From NCBI GenBank assembly GCA_019677205.1, contig JAAMXY010000449.1, positions 1 through 64,000 on the forward strand: DNA of 64,000 nt, given 5' to 3'. The stretch comes from Pinguiococcus pyrenoidosus (lineage: Eukaryota > Sar > Pinguiophyceae > Pinguiochrysidales > Pinguiochrysidaceae). The notes below the pieces were generated by a model, which was not told the DNA's origin, ran no database searches, and saw only the letters and a list, made by a program, of their open reading frames with translations. Shown here piece after piece: positions 52,574 through 62,524 of this stretch (its first letter is position 1; every line of letters starts with the position of its first letter). The translations under genes were made by a program, and so were the position numbers.

Positions 52574-55476
52574 CTATGCACGTAGCGTGCCAGCCCACTC
52601 CGCGAACAGGAGGAGGTAGGGGTGACGGCTCGGTAGCTGGCACAGCTTGACCCTTTCCTCGGCGCCTCCGTTGCCCGGAAGGCTCCCGAACATGCTGACG
52701 TCGTCGAGCAGCGATGTGGGCTGCACGAGCTTCTCGCTCTTTCCGACACTCTGGGATGCGTCCCTGCCCGACGCAGATTCCTTCGCAGAGTCGCCCTGAT
52801 CCCCCGTCGACTTCTTCCACAGCTCGTATCCCACTGCCGCGATGAGACCCCCCACTGCCAGGGCGATGATGGCCGAGTACCACGTCGGGGTGGACGCTAT
52901 GGTGCGCGCCAAGAAGCGAGCGAGGCTCTTCGGCATGTGGTGGTCGCCCAGCACGGACACAACAACGCCGCTGGCTGCATTGGCGGCGCTTTCTTGGTCC
53001 TCAGGGCGCAAATCAAACGGCTCGGGAATGCCCAGCTTGAGACACTTGCTCTCGACGCGAGCGTCGCACGGCGCGGGGGGACCTCCCGACTCGGGCGGCC
53101 TCCTGATGAAGGCGCGGCCCTGCCAAGGCGGCAGGGCATCGCAGGCGTCCAGCGCGGCGCGGATGGACGCATCCGAGGCCTCCTCGTAGAGCAGCAGCAC
53201 CAGGTCGGCAATCTGCGACGGCCCATCCTGCGCAGCGAAGACGACGTGGATCCGAGGCTCAGCGTGCCGGCCGCTGCCGTCGTCGTCGACGCCGTGATGC
53301 TCGTATCCAACCGCATCAGGACTTGTGGAACCATCGCCGTCCACGGTAGTGTCGTGCGGCCACGAGCTGGAGCTGATCTTGCAGCAGTCCCCGCTCCCCG
53401 GAGCTTGTGACAGCGCCCGCAACACGTCCCGAACGGCGTCTTCGTCTGGTGACACCACGAGAACTTTCAGCGTGATGGACGCAAGCCCCCGGCCGAGGCG
53501 AGAATCGAGGCCGTAGCCAATGCCCAGCCGGCGCCGCCTTTGCGTCATGCTCGCTGGCCCGGGCGCGGGCACGCAGGTGAGGTAGTTGGCAACGTCGGAG
53601 GCCTTGTCGAAGTCATCTCCCAGGAAGCCAAGGTAAAACAGCATCTGCGAAGCCACGACCGTCGACAGGGCCACCGTCTGCGCCCAGTAGGCCCGCCACT
53701 GCCGCTGATCTATCGCAGGTGCGTCCAAGCCGAGCGACGACGCGCTGGTCGGGGTGCACCACGGACTTCGGCCGCGGATGCTGCGCGGCAGCACCGAGAA
53801 GACTTCCGCAACGTCAGCGGCATCCAGGAGCCCGTCCTTGTTGGAATCGAAGCGAACGAAAATTCGGTCCAAGAAGTCCCACACCGCTGGCCTCAGCTGG
53901 AAGACGACGCCAGCGTCGCTCAGGCGAGCCGCGGAGAGCGCCGATGGAGGGGTCAGCTTGAGGTCCGTGTCAAAGCCAGTCTGCCGAAGCATCTTCCACA
54001 CGACCTGAGCCTTGTTCTCCTCGACAAAGTGCCGGCACAGCGTGACGAGGCCCTCGACCGTGAAGCCATCGTCTGTCACCAGGCCGCCACGCCCTTCCCC
54101 AACGACCACCTGTCGCAAGCTCTCGAGGTCTTCCTCCTCCAGGACCAGGTCGAAGCACCGCTGCTGGATCTTCGACATTTCAGACTTGTTGAGGACGCCA
54201 TCCATGTCCTGATCGTAGCATCGGAAGAGCCGGTGGATCGCGTAAACCGCCTCGGGCTTCAGGTCGGCCGAGGCCACGTCGAAAAGGGGTGAGATCGGAT
54301 TGATCACCGAGTCGATGGCCTTGAAGAAGAGGTCGCTCAGCGCTACTTCGCAGGCAGCACTGACGTGAATGAAATCCACAATGAAGCGGAACCGCTGCAG
54401 CAGGGGCTCCACCCGCTCCACCAGAGCCAGATACGCTTCGCCGTGGTCCGGAGCAGCGTCTCCCTTGCGCTCCTGCGCTCCTTTGCTCTCATCCTGCTCC
54501 GGATCTTCAGCCTCGGCTTCCGGAAATCCGCTTGTCGTGTCGGCTTTGTTCCCCGCTATGAAAACTGTTGTCTTGCTGTTCTTCTCCTCGATGAGCGGGA
54601 GCCAATACTCTCCAAGGTGCTAGAAAATCGGCAGGAGAGGGTGCGTTGGTGCCTGGGATGAACGTAGCTCGGTGGGGCTCCGTCGCATGGCGTCCGAGTA
54701 CCTCAAAGGTCGCATCGTCATCAACGCTGTACACGAGGATGATGCAGTCCGCGATCGCCAGCTTGGTGTTGAGGTCCTCTTCGTCTCCAGGAGAGCTGTC
54801 CATCAGGGTGACCTCCGCATTTTCGAAGTAGTGCTCCGGTGGCAGCGTGATGTCGTGCACCACGGGCGGCGGACTCTCCGGGAACTGCACATCATGAGAG
54901 CGCGATCGCATATTAGTTGAACATGACAGTCCACCATGGAGTCTAGCCCTAGATGGGCGTCGACGCCCGACTCTCGCCGCCTGCCAACCACCACACAAGC
55001 ACTCCTTCCCACGCCGTCCGGCGGGGCCTCCCACAGACAACCGCCGTGGCCCCTCCAGGTCTTCCAGTGGCGGCAAAGGCAATTGCACGGATCACGCAAA
55101 GCTTCCTAGGGCCTCGCGCATGCTCGTCTGCCCGTCACGCGTGTTCTGCGCCTCTCCTATGCTCCAATTCTGACAGGAATCCGACGGGAGAACCGCTCGC
55201 GTGGTCTGGCAGCCGTCTCTCCTTTTCAAGACGCCGCAGCCTGGCGTGCGCAGATCTGCCGTCTATCGGGCGCTTTCTCCACAAACAGGCGCAAACCGGG
55301 GGCAGCGGCTCCGTGCGCCGCACAGTCTCTCCCGAATTCTTCAGACACGTCGAACGACGTCGCGACGGAAGAGTTTCCGCTCGGCAACTTACGCTTCTCG
55401 ACACCAGCGTGAAGATGATGCTGGACTTTCCCACGCCATCGTCACCAGCCACGAGGACTCGGACCTGGCGCGCCAT
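52574..55476 (-). CDS. RHOT1: Miro, mitochondrial Rho-like GTPase
   Basis: Three exons, 55393-55476, 54702-54884 and 52574-54619; 770 residues. The first GTPase has a P-loop (AGDDGVGKSS), VHDITLPPE, the G3-like MDSSPGDEED and GNKAD for guanine recognition. Two canonical EF-hands follow: FRCYDQDMDGVLNKSEM (about residue 205) and FVRFDSNKDGLLDAADV. The C-terminal GTPase-like domain (ITLKVLVVSPDEDA..) has lost its P-loop. A single span, WYSAIIALAVGGLIAAVGYELW, anchors it in the outer mitochondrial membrane. Miro links mitochondria to transport and to ER contacts and senses Ca2+. About 80 residues follow the anchor, unlike the usual short tail; a missed intron or genuine extension is possible. 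Confidence 0.92.
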
Positions 55477-55803
55477 GCTGCGCGCGTGACGAAAGCGCGC
55501 GCGAACCGGCGCGAAGAGCGCCGAAATCCACAGGAGATACGCGAGCACATCCATCCCTGTCCTACGCCCGAATAGACGCTCCCTTCGGAAGACTTTTCAT
55601 TGGTCAAAAGCTTTCAAAACGCGATTAAAACCGCCTGCGGCGGCTAAATTCGCGGCGATTGTTGAGGTTCGCCACGCGCGCAGGATCGAAATGGCGCGCG
55701 CGCGCGCGCGAACTGAATTTCGCGCGCCGGGAAAGCTTGTCCGGGACGGCTGCGCCGGCTTCTTGAGGGGCGCTCTGGCGCTCGGATCCGCGCGCGGGTC
55801 AAC
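55477..55803. promoter_or_regulatory. Divergent spacer between Miro and AP-4 epsilon
   Basis: 327 bp between head-to-head start codons. It includes a CCAAT-type motif (CATTGGTC, about 55599) and an alternating GC run (55694-55710) that could adopt left-handed DNA. Promoter function is inferred from position. No gene. Confidence 0.4.
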
Positions 55804-58800
55804 ATGTCGGGCGGTCACCTCTCCAAGGACTTCTACGACCTGGTGAAGGCCATCGGCGAGTCGAAGACCAAGCAAGAGGAAGATGCGATTCTGGCGCAGG
55901 AGGTGCGGCGATATCTTTGCAAGTCCGCGCGCGCCACGCGCGCGGCTCGCTCGGCTGACGCTCGCTGCCCCCCTAGGAGAAGACGCTGAAAGCGAAGCTG
56001 GGCCACCCGCAGACGGTGCGCAAGAAGCTCAAGGAGTTCATCGTGCGCCTGATCTACATGGAGATGCTGGGCCACGACGCCAGCTTCGGCTACATCAAAG
56101 CGCTGGAGCTCAGCGCGTCCAGCAACATCTCGTACAAGAAAGTGGGCTACCTCGCGTGTGGCCTGTGCCTGGCTCCGGACCACGAGTTCCGCTTCATGCT
56201 CATCAACCAGCTGCAGCGCGACCTGCTCAGCACGAACTACCTGGAGGTGGCGGCCGCGCTCAACGCCTGCGCGCGCCTGGCCACCAAGGACATGATCCCC
56301 GCCGTGCTGCAGGACGTGCTCAAGCTGCTGGGCAGCGAGCAGGACCTCGTGCGCAAGAAGGCGGTCATGTGCATCCACCAGTTCTTCGTGCTCGACGCGG
56401 ACAGCGTGGTGCACGTGACGGACCACCTGCGGCGGGCGCTCTGCGACCGGGAGCCCAGCGTCATGGCCGCTGCCTTGTGCGCTCTCCACGCCTTCATCGT
56501 GGTGAACCCGGTGCCCTTTAAGGACCTCGTGCCCAGCTTTGTGAGCATCTTGAAGCAGGTGACGGAGCACCGGCTGCCCACGGACTTTGACTACCACCGG
56601 ATTCCTGCACCGTGGATCCAGATGCGCCTGCTGCGCATCCTGGCGCTGCTGGGCAAGGCGGATCAGGCATGCAGCGAGGGCATGTACGAGGTGCTGCTCG
56701 ACGTTCTTCGGCGCGCGGACACGGGGGTGAACGCCGGCTACGCCATCATCTACGACTGCATCAAGTGCATCACCGCCATCTACCCCAACAGCGTCCTGAT
56801 GGACAGCGCGGCCACGGCCATCTCTCGCTTCATCACGGCGAACAGCCACAACCTCAAGTACCTGGGCGTCACCGGCCTCTCGCTCATCGTCAAAGACTAT
56901 CCGAAGTGCGCGGAGGAGCACCAGCTGGCCGTCATCGACTGCCTGGAAGATCCCGACGAGACGCTGCGGCGCAAGACGCTGAATCTCCTGTACCGCATGG
57001 TGAACCCCGTGAACGTCGAGGTGATCATCCAGAAGCTGCTGGACTTCCTACAGTCCACCACCGACCCCGTGCTCAAGACCGAGCTCGTGAACAAGATCAC
57101 GTCCTGCGCCGAGAAGTTCGCGCCCTCCAACACGTGGTACGTCCGCACCATCACGGACGTGTTCGTGCATGCGGGCGGGCTGTGCCAGCCGGAGGCGGCG
57201 CACAACCTCATGTCGCTCATCGCCGAGGGTACGGGGGAGGAGGACGCGGACGGCAACGACGAGGACGAGATTCTTCGCTTCGACACGGTGGAGCGCTACG
57301 CCGAGCTGCTGTTCGACAGCAAGGCGTATTACATGCCGACGCTGCTGGTTCAGCTCATCGCGTGGGTCCTCGGCGAGTACGGCACCATGCTGGAGAGCTA
57401 CGACGCGGAGACGCTCATGAATCGCGTGAGTGACATCGCGCAGAACCCCGAAGTGCAGAGCGCATCCAAGGGGTACCTCATCACCGCTCTCATGAAGCTC
57501 ACCGCCGCGACGGGCGCATGCCCTGGGAGCGTCACGGAGGTCGTGGAGCTCTATTCCGGCGCCAAGGACGCAGACCTGCAGAATCGATGTCTGGAGTTCC
57601 TGGGCTTGTTGAAGGCACCGGAGGTCATGGTGGCCGTTCTGCCCTTGGATGCCTCGTGCGAAGAGATCGAGCTGGATGAGAGTCTCAGCTTCCTGAACGC
57701 CTTCGTGCAAAGCAGCCTCGCGGCGGGAGCGTCGGTGTACAATCCTCCAGACGATGACGACGTCGAAGACGATGCCGGCGTGTCCGGTGCGGCGCAGCCG
57801 GCATTCAACTTCACGCCGTACGCGAAGCCAGAGGTGTATCGGCCTCAGGTGGACCTCAACCTCGAAGAGCTGCAGGGCGGGGCAAATGGAATGAGCGGGG
57901 GCGCCGGCCGAGGCCATGGCACCCGGCAAGACTCCAAGTCCGCAGGCGTCAATGGCAGTGGGGCTCTCAACCTCCACGGTGTGGCGCGAAGATGGGGAAA
58001 GCCACCGCCTGCGACGGTGGCGACGGCGGCAGCCCAGTACTCTCCGGATGCCGTCGCAGCGCCCGTCTCCCGAGCAGCTCCCGATTCCAAATCGCATGGC
58101 ACGCCTCCCCTTGTGAGACCCGCCTCCAAGGGAGACGGAGGGCCGGAGACGAAGGAACCAACCGAGCGGGAGCTTATGGCCGCCGCGCTCTTCGGAGGGT
58201 TGAAGCCTGCCGCGACCTCCAGCACCAAACCACGGGTGCCGCAGAAGGCGCGAAGGAAGGCAGCAGCGCGCGCTGAGGCACCGAGGGTGGAAGCTGCGCA
58301 AGCCAAGGAGACCGCGAAGGAAGACACGAGAGCCAAAGCTCCGACGCCGCCTCCGGCGGTGGAGCCAAACCTTTTGGACTTTGATGCGCCAGTCGAGCCC
58401 GAGGCCGCTCCCGCGAGCAGCTTTGCAGGTGCCTTTGACATGCTCGCGGACCTTACGCTGCAGCCAACTCCTGCGGAAGCGCCTCCGGCCCTCGCCGCTC
58501 CCGCAGACCTCGACATGCTCACTGTACAGGACGCGCCTGGTGACGCCGCACCTGCGCCAGCTGCCGGCGCAGATCTCGATGTGTTCAGCGCCATGGCGGA
58601 TCTGGTGGTGCCGAACGCCCCGACCATTCTGTCTGCGCCTTCGAAGGTGTTCCAATACAATGGGCAGATGATGACGGCTCTCTCGTTGAGCGTAGCCGAG
58701 TATGGGGCTCGCTGGGGACGGCTCCGCGGAACAGCAAAGGACACCATCAGGGCCTCCGTTCGATCCGTGGATGAACTGGCCGCAGCGTTTCAGCAGTATC

Positions 58801-58988
58801 TCGGCGCGCAAGTGATAGAGAAGGTGGCCAACACGCATGAAGTCATCGCTGCCGGCACCGTTGCATCGCATGCGGTGCTCATCCACGGGATGGCACAGCC
58901 GTCAAAGGGAATGGTCGTCATCAGCGCGAAGGCTGCAGAGGCGTCGGTATCAGCGGCGCTGGTGGAACACTTGAAACGCTCCATCTAA
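55804..58988 (+). CDS. AP4E1: AP-4 complex epsilon-adaptin (large subunit)
   Basis: Two exons, 55804-55902 and 55977-58988; 1036 residues. It begins SKDFYDLVKAIGESKTKQEE, typical of epsilon rather than alpha or gamma adaptins. The trunk of HEAT-like helices follows: KKLKEFIVRLIYMEMLGHDA, GYIKALELSASSNISYKKVG, STNYLEVAAALNACARL, KDLVPSFVSILKQVTEHRLP, APWIQMRLLRILALLGKAD, NSHNLKYLGVTGLSLIVKDY, AVIDCLEDPDETLRRKTLNL. From about residue 600 there is an Ala/Pro-rich hinge with an acidic clathrin-box-like motif (NLLDFDAPVE), and a C-terminal appendage of about 110 residues. AP-4 sorts cargo at the trans-Golgi network without clathrin. The gene is long known to be patchily lost in eukaryotes, so its presence is informative. 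Confidence 0.9.
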
Positions 58989-59153
58989 GCCTGGAAGCTG
59001 GCTTCGGAGGACGAAGAGAGGGAGAGAGAAAGACAAAGCGCGAAAAAGAAAGCCAGAGAGGAAAGAGATGAGGAAAGAGAGACGCGCCCGTGAAAATAGA
59101 GAGGCAGACGGGGAAGCACGAGGAAACCGAAACTAGGCAACCGAACTCAGAGA

Positions 59154-61112
59154 TCATTTATCTGCAGCTTCTTTCACACTGTCTCCGAAGGCCTTCAACT
59201 TCTCCGACGCTTCTTTCAGCGTCTCGTCCTTCTTACAAAAGGCAAAGCGAATGAATGCGCGCTTTTCTAAGGCGCCGAACGACTCGTACTCGGCGTCGTC
59301 GCTATAAAAAAAGGCCGAGGCTGGAATTGCCAAGATGTCCCACTGGTCCGCCAGAAAGCGGACGAAAGCGAGATCATTGCTCACCCGCTTCTGGCCATTC
59401 AAAACCGTATTTACAGCGGCCTGCCCCTCGGAGGGTGTCCAATCCTCCTGAAAGTACTCAGGTGGTACAAGGTGCATCATGGAGGTCACCTCGGCCATGA
59501 GGAAGAGGCCACCTCCGCCCCATCCATCTCCGAGCGTGAATCCCGCGCTCCTCAAGGCCTTGGCAAGCGTCGCTGCCTTTTCGGCGTAGACGTCCTGCAT
59601 GGCAAAAGAGCAACAAGCAGCATTGGCGCTTAGAAAAGAAGCCCGGCGGGGGGAGAAAGGGGGCGACTCAACGGATTTCCTTTTGGCTACACCATGTTTA
59701 CCTGAAGGAATCGATAGTAGTTAGGGTAGTCGTTGAACGGCTTCTCCGCCTCCTCGAGGGCGATACTCAAAGCCTCCTGCAGCGGAGTCGCTGCGCAGAA
59801 CTGCACCAGGGGAAGTATCTTGTGCACGGTGCTCGTGTACTGCTCGGGCGCGACGATCCAACCGACCTGCCACCCCGTCACGCTAAACGTCTTGCCGGCG
59901 GAGGAGACGGTCATCGTTCTCTCCCACATGCCGGACAGCTCCGCAAAATGGACGTGCTCAAGCGTCTGGTCATCCTCCGGCTTCTGCTCGAGTCCCTCGG
60001 ACGCGATCCACCGCTGATCGAAGCGGATGAACTTGTAGACCTCATCGGAGATCACCAGCAGGTCATGCTTCTCCGCGATATCCGCGATGGCTTCGAGCTC
60101 GGCCCTGGAAAAGATCGTGCCCGTCGGGTTGTGCGGCGTGTTGACAATGATGACGCGGGTGTCTCTCGTGATGGCGCGCTCCAGGGCAGCGGTGTCCAAT
60201 CTCCAGCCCTCCGACATGTCCAAGCTGAGGGGCACGGCGACAGGAACCCCTCCTGAGGCCTTGATTTGCCCGATGTACAAATCAAAGTACGGCTCGAGCA
60301 CCAGCACTTCGTCTCCAGGATGCAGCAGCGTCTGCAGACACAGGTAGAGCGCCTGCGTCGCCCCCACGGTCACGGAGACTTCCTTTAGCCCGTCCAATTC
60401 CCGCCCAAAGTGCTTCGAGTAACGCTTGGCCTGGAAGTGCAAACACAGCCGAGGCGTCACCCGCCCGTCCATGGATGCGTCACAAGGCTGCTGGATACGC
60501 ACCAAAAGATTCACCAGTCTCGGGTGGCCCGCCGTCCGTGTGTACTGGTGCACACCCGGTGGAGCGTCCGGAGCCAGCACTTGTGCGCCCGCCTTGCGCA
60601 CAAACTCGGGCGGACTCCAGTCTGGATATCCCTATCGCAATTGCGGTGAGAACTTTGCTCAGCATGGCAGGAAGGGTTCACTCTTGTCGATTGTCTCAAC
60701 ACCTGCTGCACTTTTCTAAGGGACAGGTCCACCAGAACTCTACCAGCACACTTCTAAAGCAAGTGTCTCGCACCTGTCCAAGATTCAAGGCGCCCGTCTG
60801 CGCGGCCAACACCGCCATCTGCTGCCAGACCGTCGGTCCACTCTTCTCGCCCAGGCGCTCCGCCACGCTGCTTCTCCCCAACTCCTCCTTGGGATCTATC
60901 GGGTAGGCGTGCTCCGCGATGGAGTCGCTTTGTAAGGCCGAGATACGCGTCCTGAGGCGCGAAGAATGTCAGTTTTGGCTGTCCTTTTCGCTCTGCAGAC
61001 CCGCGCGGACAGACACGAACCGAGCCTTTGCGGCGGATATCAGCGATGTGAAGCCCAGGCCGCTCCTCAGACCCAAGCAAAGCATGATGACGATCTGCAG
61101 AGGCCGAGACAT
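59154..61112 (-). CDS. Kynurenine-type class I/II aminotransferase with plastid-like leader
   Basis: About five exons. Exon 1 (from 61112) encodes MSRPLQIVIMLCLGLRSGLG, a signal peptide, then FTSLISAAKAR. The enzyme follows: GPTVWQQMAVLAAQTGALNL/GQGYPDWSPPEFV, HQYTRTAGHPRLVNLL (then a 69-bp in-frame intron), KEVSVTVGATQALYLCLQTL, VLEPYFDLYIGQI, NTPHNPTGTIFSR, DEVYKFIRFD, and the PLP lysine in SSAGKTFSVTGWQVGW. The last exon is 59154-59587. Members of this branch transaminate kynurenine, glutamine, methionine or aromatic acids, using 2-oxo acid partners; the real substrate cannot be told from sequence. A signal peptide followed by a basic stretch opening near Phe resembles plastid leaders of red-lineage complex algae. 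Alternatively the protein is secreted or in the ER. Confidence 0.85.
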
Positions 61113-61633
61113 CGTGCGGCGGCGGCTGCTCTTCCTACGCTGGAGGCGTTAAACCCTCCGACGTGGTCTCCTGAAGCTCTTCGTCCTGCTGAGCTGGAGG
61201 TACTCTCCGAGTACCACTTGTTTAACGGTTGACATTTTTATTGCGTTGATTCATAGTGAGAATAGTTCCGTGAAATGCAGAAATGGAGATGACGACCAAT
61301 GGATTCTGAGATGGTCATTTCGTCATCCAGTCAACGCGCGACCAGGAAGGATGAAAACAACAAACACCCGCCAAAATCATTTGAAATCTTCTGGCGCGGT
61401 TTTTGCTGACTTTGGCGCCAAAGAGCCCTCCACACGCGACCGCTTCGCCGGGTTGCCAAAGTATCGTCGACTCTGAGCAGGTTCGGCTGCCGTAGACAGC
61501 TCTTTCTAGGTTGTCGAGTGTGCAATGAAGAGTGTTTTCAACCCAAACTGCCACCGGAGAAATCGCAGGGGCTCTCTTCGCACACTCAATCTGACGGAAA
61601 AAACACCGTTTCGCAGGACCTTCGCACAGGAAG
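61113..61633. promoter_or_regulatory. Divergent spacer with palindromic E2F-like motif
   Basis: 521 bp between head-to-head start codons. It contains CCCGCCAAAAT (about 61367), CTGGCGCGGTTTTT (about 61391) and the palindrome TTTGGCGCCAAA (61411-61422), three E2F/DP-like sites within 60 bp. The part near 61230-61300 is AT-rich. No gene. Function is inferred. Confidence 0.45.
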
Positions 61634-61972
61634 ATGGCAGGAAAAGAGTGTCCGGACTTGCAGGTCACTGTGTTGGACATAGAGAACGGCCGAGAGGAGA
61701 CTACTTTGCACGCCGTGCGCGCTGGCCGCGTTGCCGTGGTTGACCTGTGGTCGACAACCTGCACGCGATGCCCCTTGGCACTGGAAAAGCTGAACGATTA
61801 CGCGAAAGGCAAGGAAGGCCCCTTCTTTGCCTCGATCAACTGCGACGACGCCGACCTTGCAGAGGAGCTCGTTGATGAACAGTTGAGTGGCTTCATCAAT
61901 ATTTGCCAGGAATACTGCAGCAGCAGCAGCAGCAGCAGCAGCGGCAGCAGCAGCAGCAGCAGCAGCAGCAGC

Positions 61973-62005
<33 letters not shown>

Positions 62006-62399
62006 TGCAGCAGCAGCAGATGCAGCAGATGCAGCAGATGCAGTGCTAACTCAATGCTTTGGGTCTATACACAGAGAGTGGACCGGCATGTCTCATTTGT
62101 ACATGGACGTGGACCAGAAGAACATCTGCAAGCAGGAGCTGGGCTTGAAGGAGTTCCCGTTCGTCATGGTGGTCCAAGAAGACGGCGTGATCGCCTACGC
62201 CGGAGCTCCCAAGGGCGTGGACCTGGACGACCTCCTCGACCGCCTCGAGACCGGAGCCGTGGCCCCAGCAGCTCAGGACGAGAACGCGCCGCCGAACAAG
62301 ACGGCAGCCGTCTCGACGGCTAAGGCGGCCGTCTCGACGGCTAAGGAGGTTGACCTGAGCGCGAGAATAGACGACTTCAGCCTCTCCGAGGACTTCTAG
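61634..62399 (+). CDS. Thioredoxin-like protein
   Basis: Two exons, 61634-61881 and 62075-62399; 190 residues. The fold is thioredoxin: AVVDLWSTTCTRCPLALEKL holds the active-site pair Cys-Thr-Arg-Cys, with FFASINCDDADLAEEL as the second strand region; exon 2 brings ELGLKEFPFVMVVQ (cis-Pro) and GVIAYAGAPKGVDLDDLL. The tail has two tandem copies of AAVSTAK and an acidic/aromatic end (DDFSLSEDF). CTRC is not a common thioredoxin pair, so the partner and redox role are unclear. The intron contains a large CAG array followed by a perfect branch-point-like CTAAC. Reading through the intron would give poly-Ser, which is not how I interpret it, because the splice restores the fold. Confidence 0.8.
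61918..62043 (+). repeat. (CAG)n array in thioredoxin-like gene intron
   Basis: About 42 triplets, mostly CAG with a few CGG-to-CAG and ATG interruptions (GCGG, then repeating CAGATG toward the 3' end), occupy two thirds of a 193-bp intron. The array sits immediately upstream of a branch-point-like GCTAACTCA and the acceptor at 62074. Confidence 0.95.
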
Positions 62400-62524
62400 A
62401 GCAATCCTCCCCGCACCCCTCGCTAGAATCGAGATGTGAGTGCCATCGAACAAACGAAAAAAAAAGGTTATTCTGCGCTGGCTGCGTGAACGGCAGCTTT
62501 GTCTCCACCCGCCATACAGTCATG

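Noticed and set aside
57048-58886. 612-codon minus-strand frame opposite AP-4 epsilon
   Set aside because: Antisense to a strongly conserved gene, with no protein-like features. The same applies to minus 55833-56921, minus 24915-26114 (opposite Pol kappa) and plus 62704-63777 (opposite eIF4A3).
61887-62399. Poly-Ala or poly-Ser protein from the CAG array
   Set aside because: A GT-AG intron with a branch-like CTAAC exactly removes the array and rejoins the thioredoxin fold in frame.
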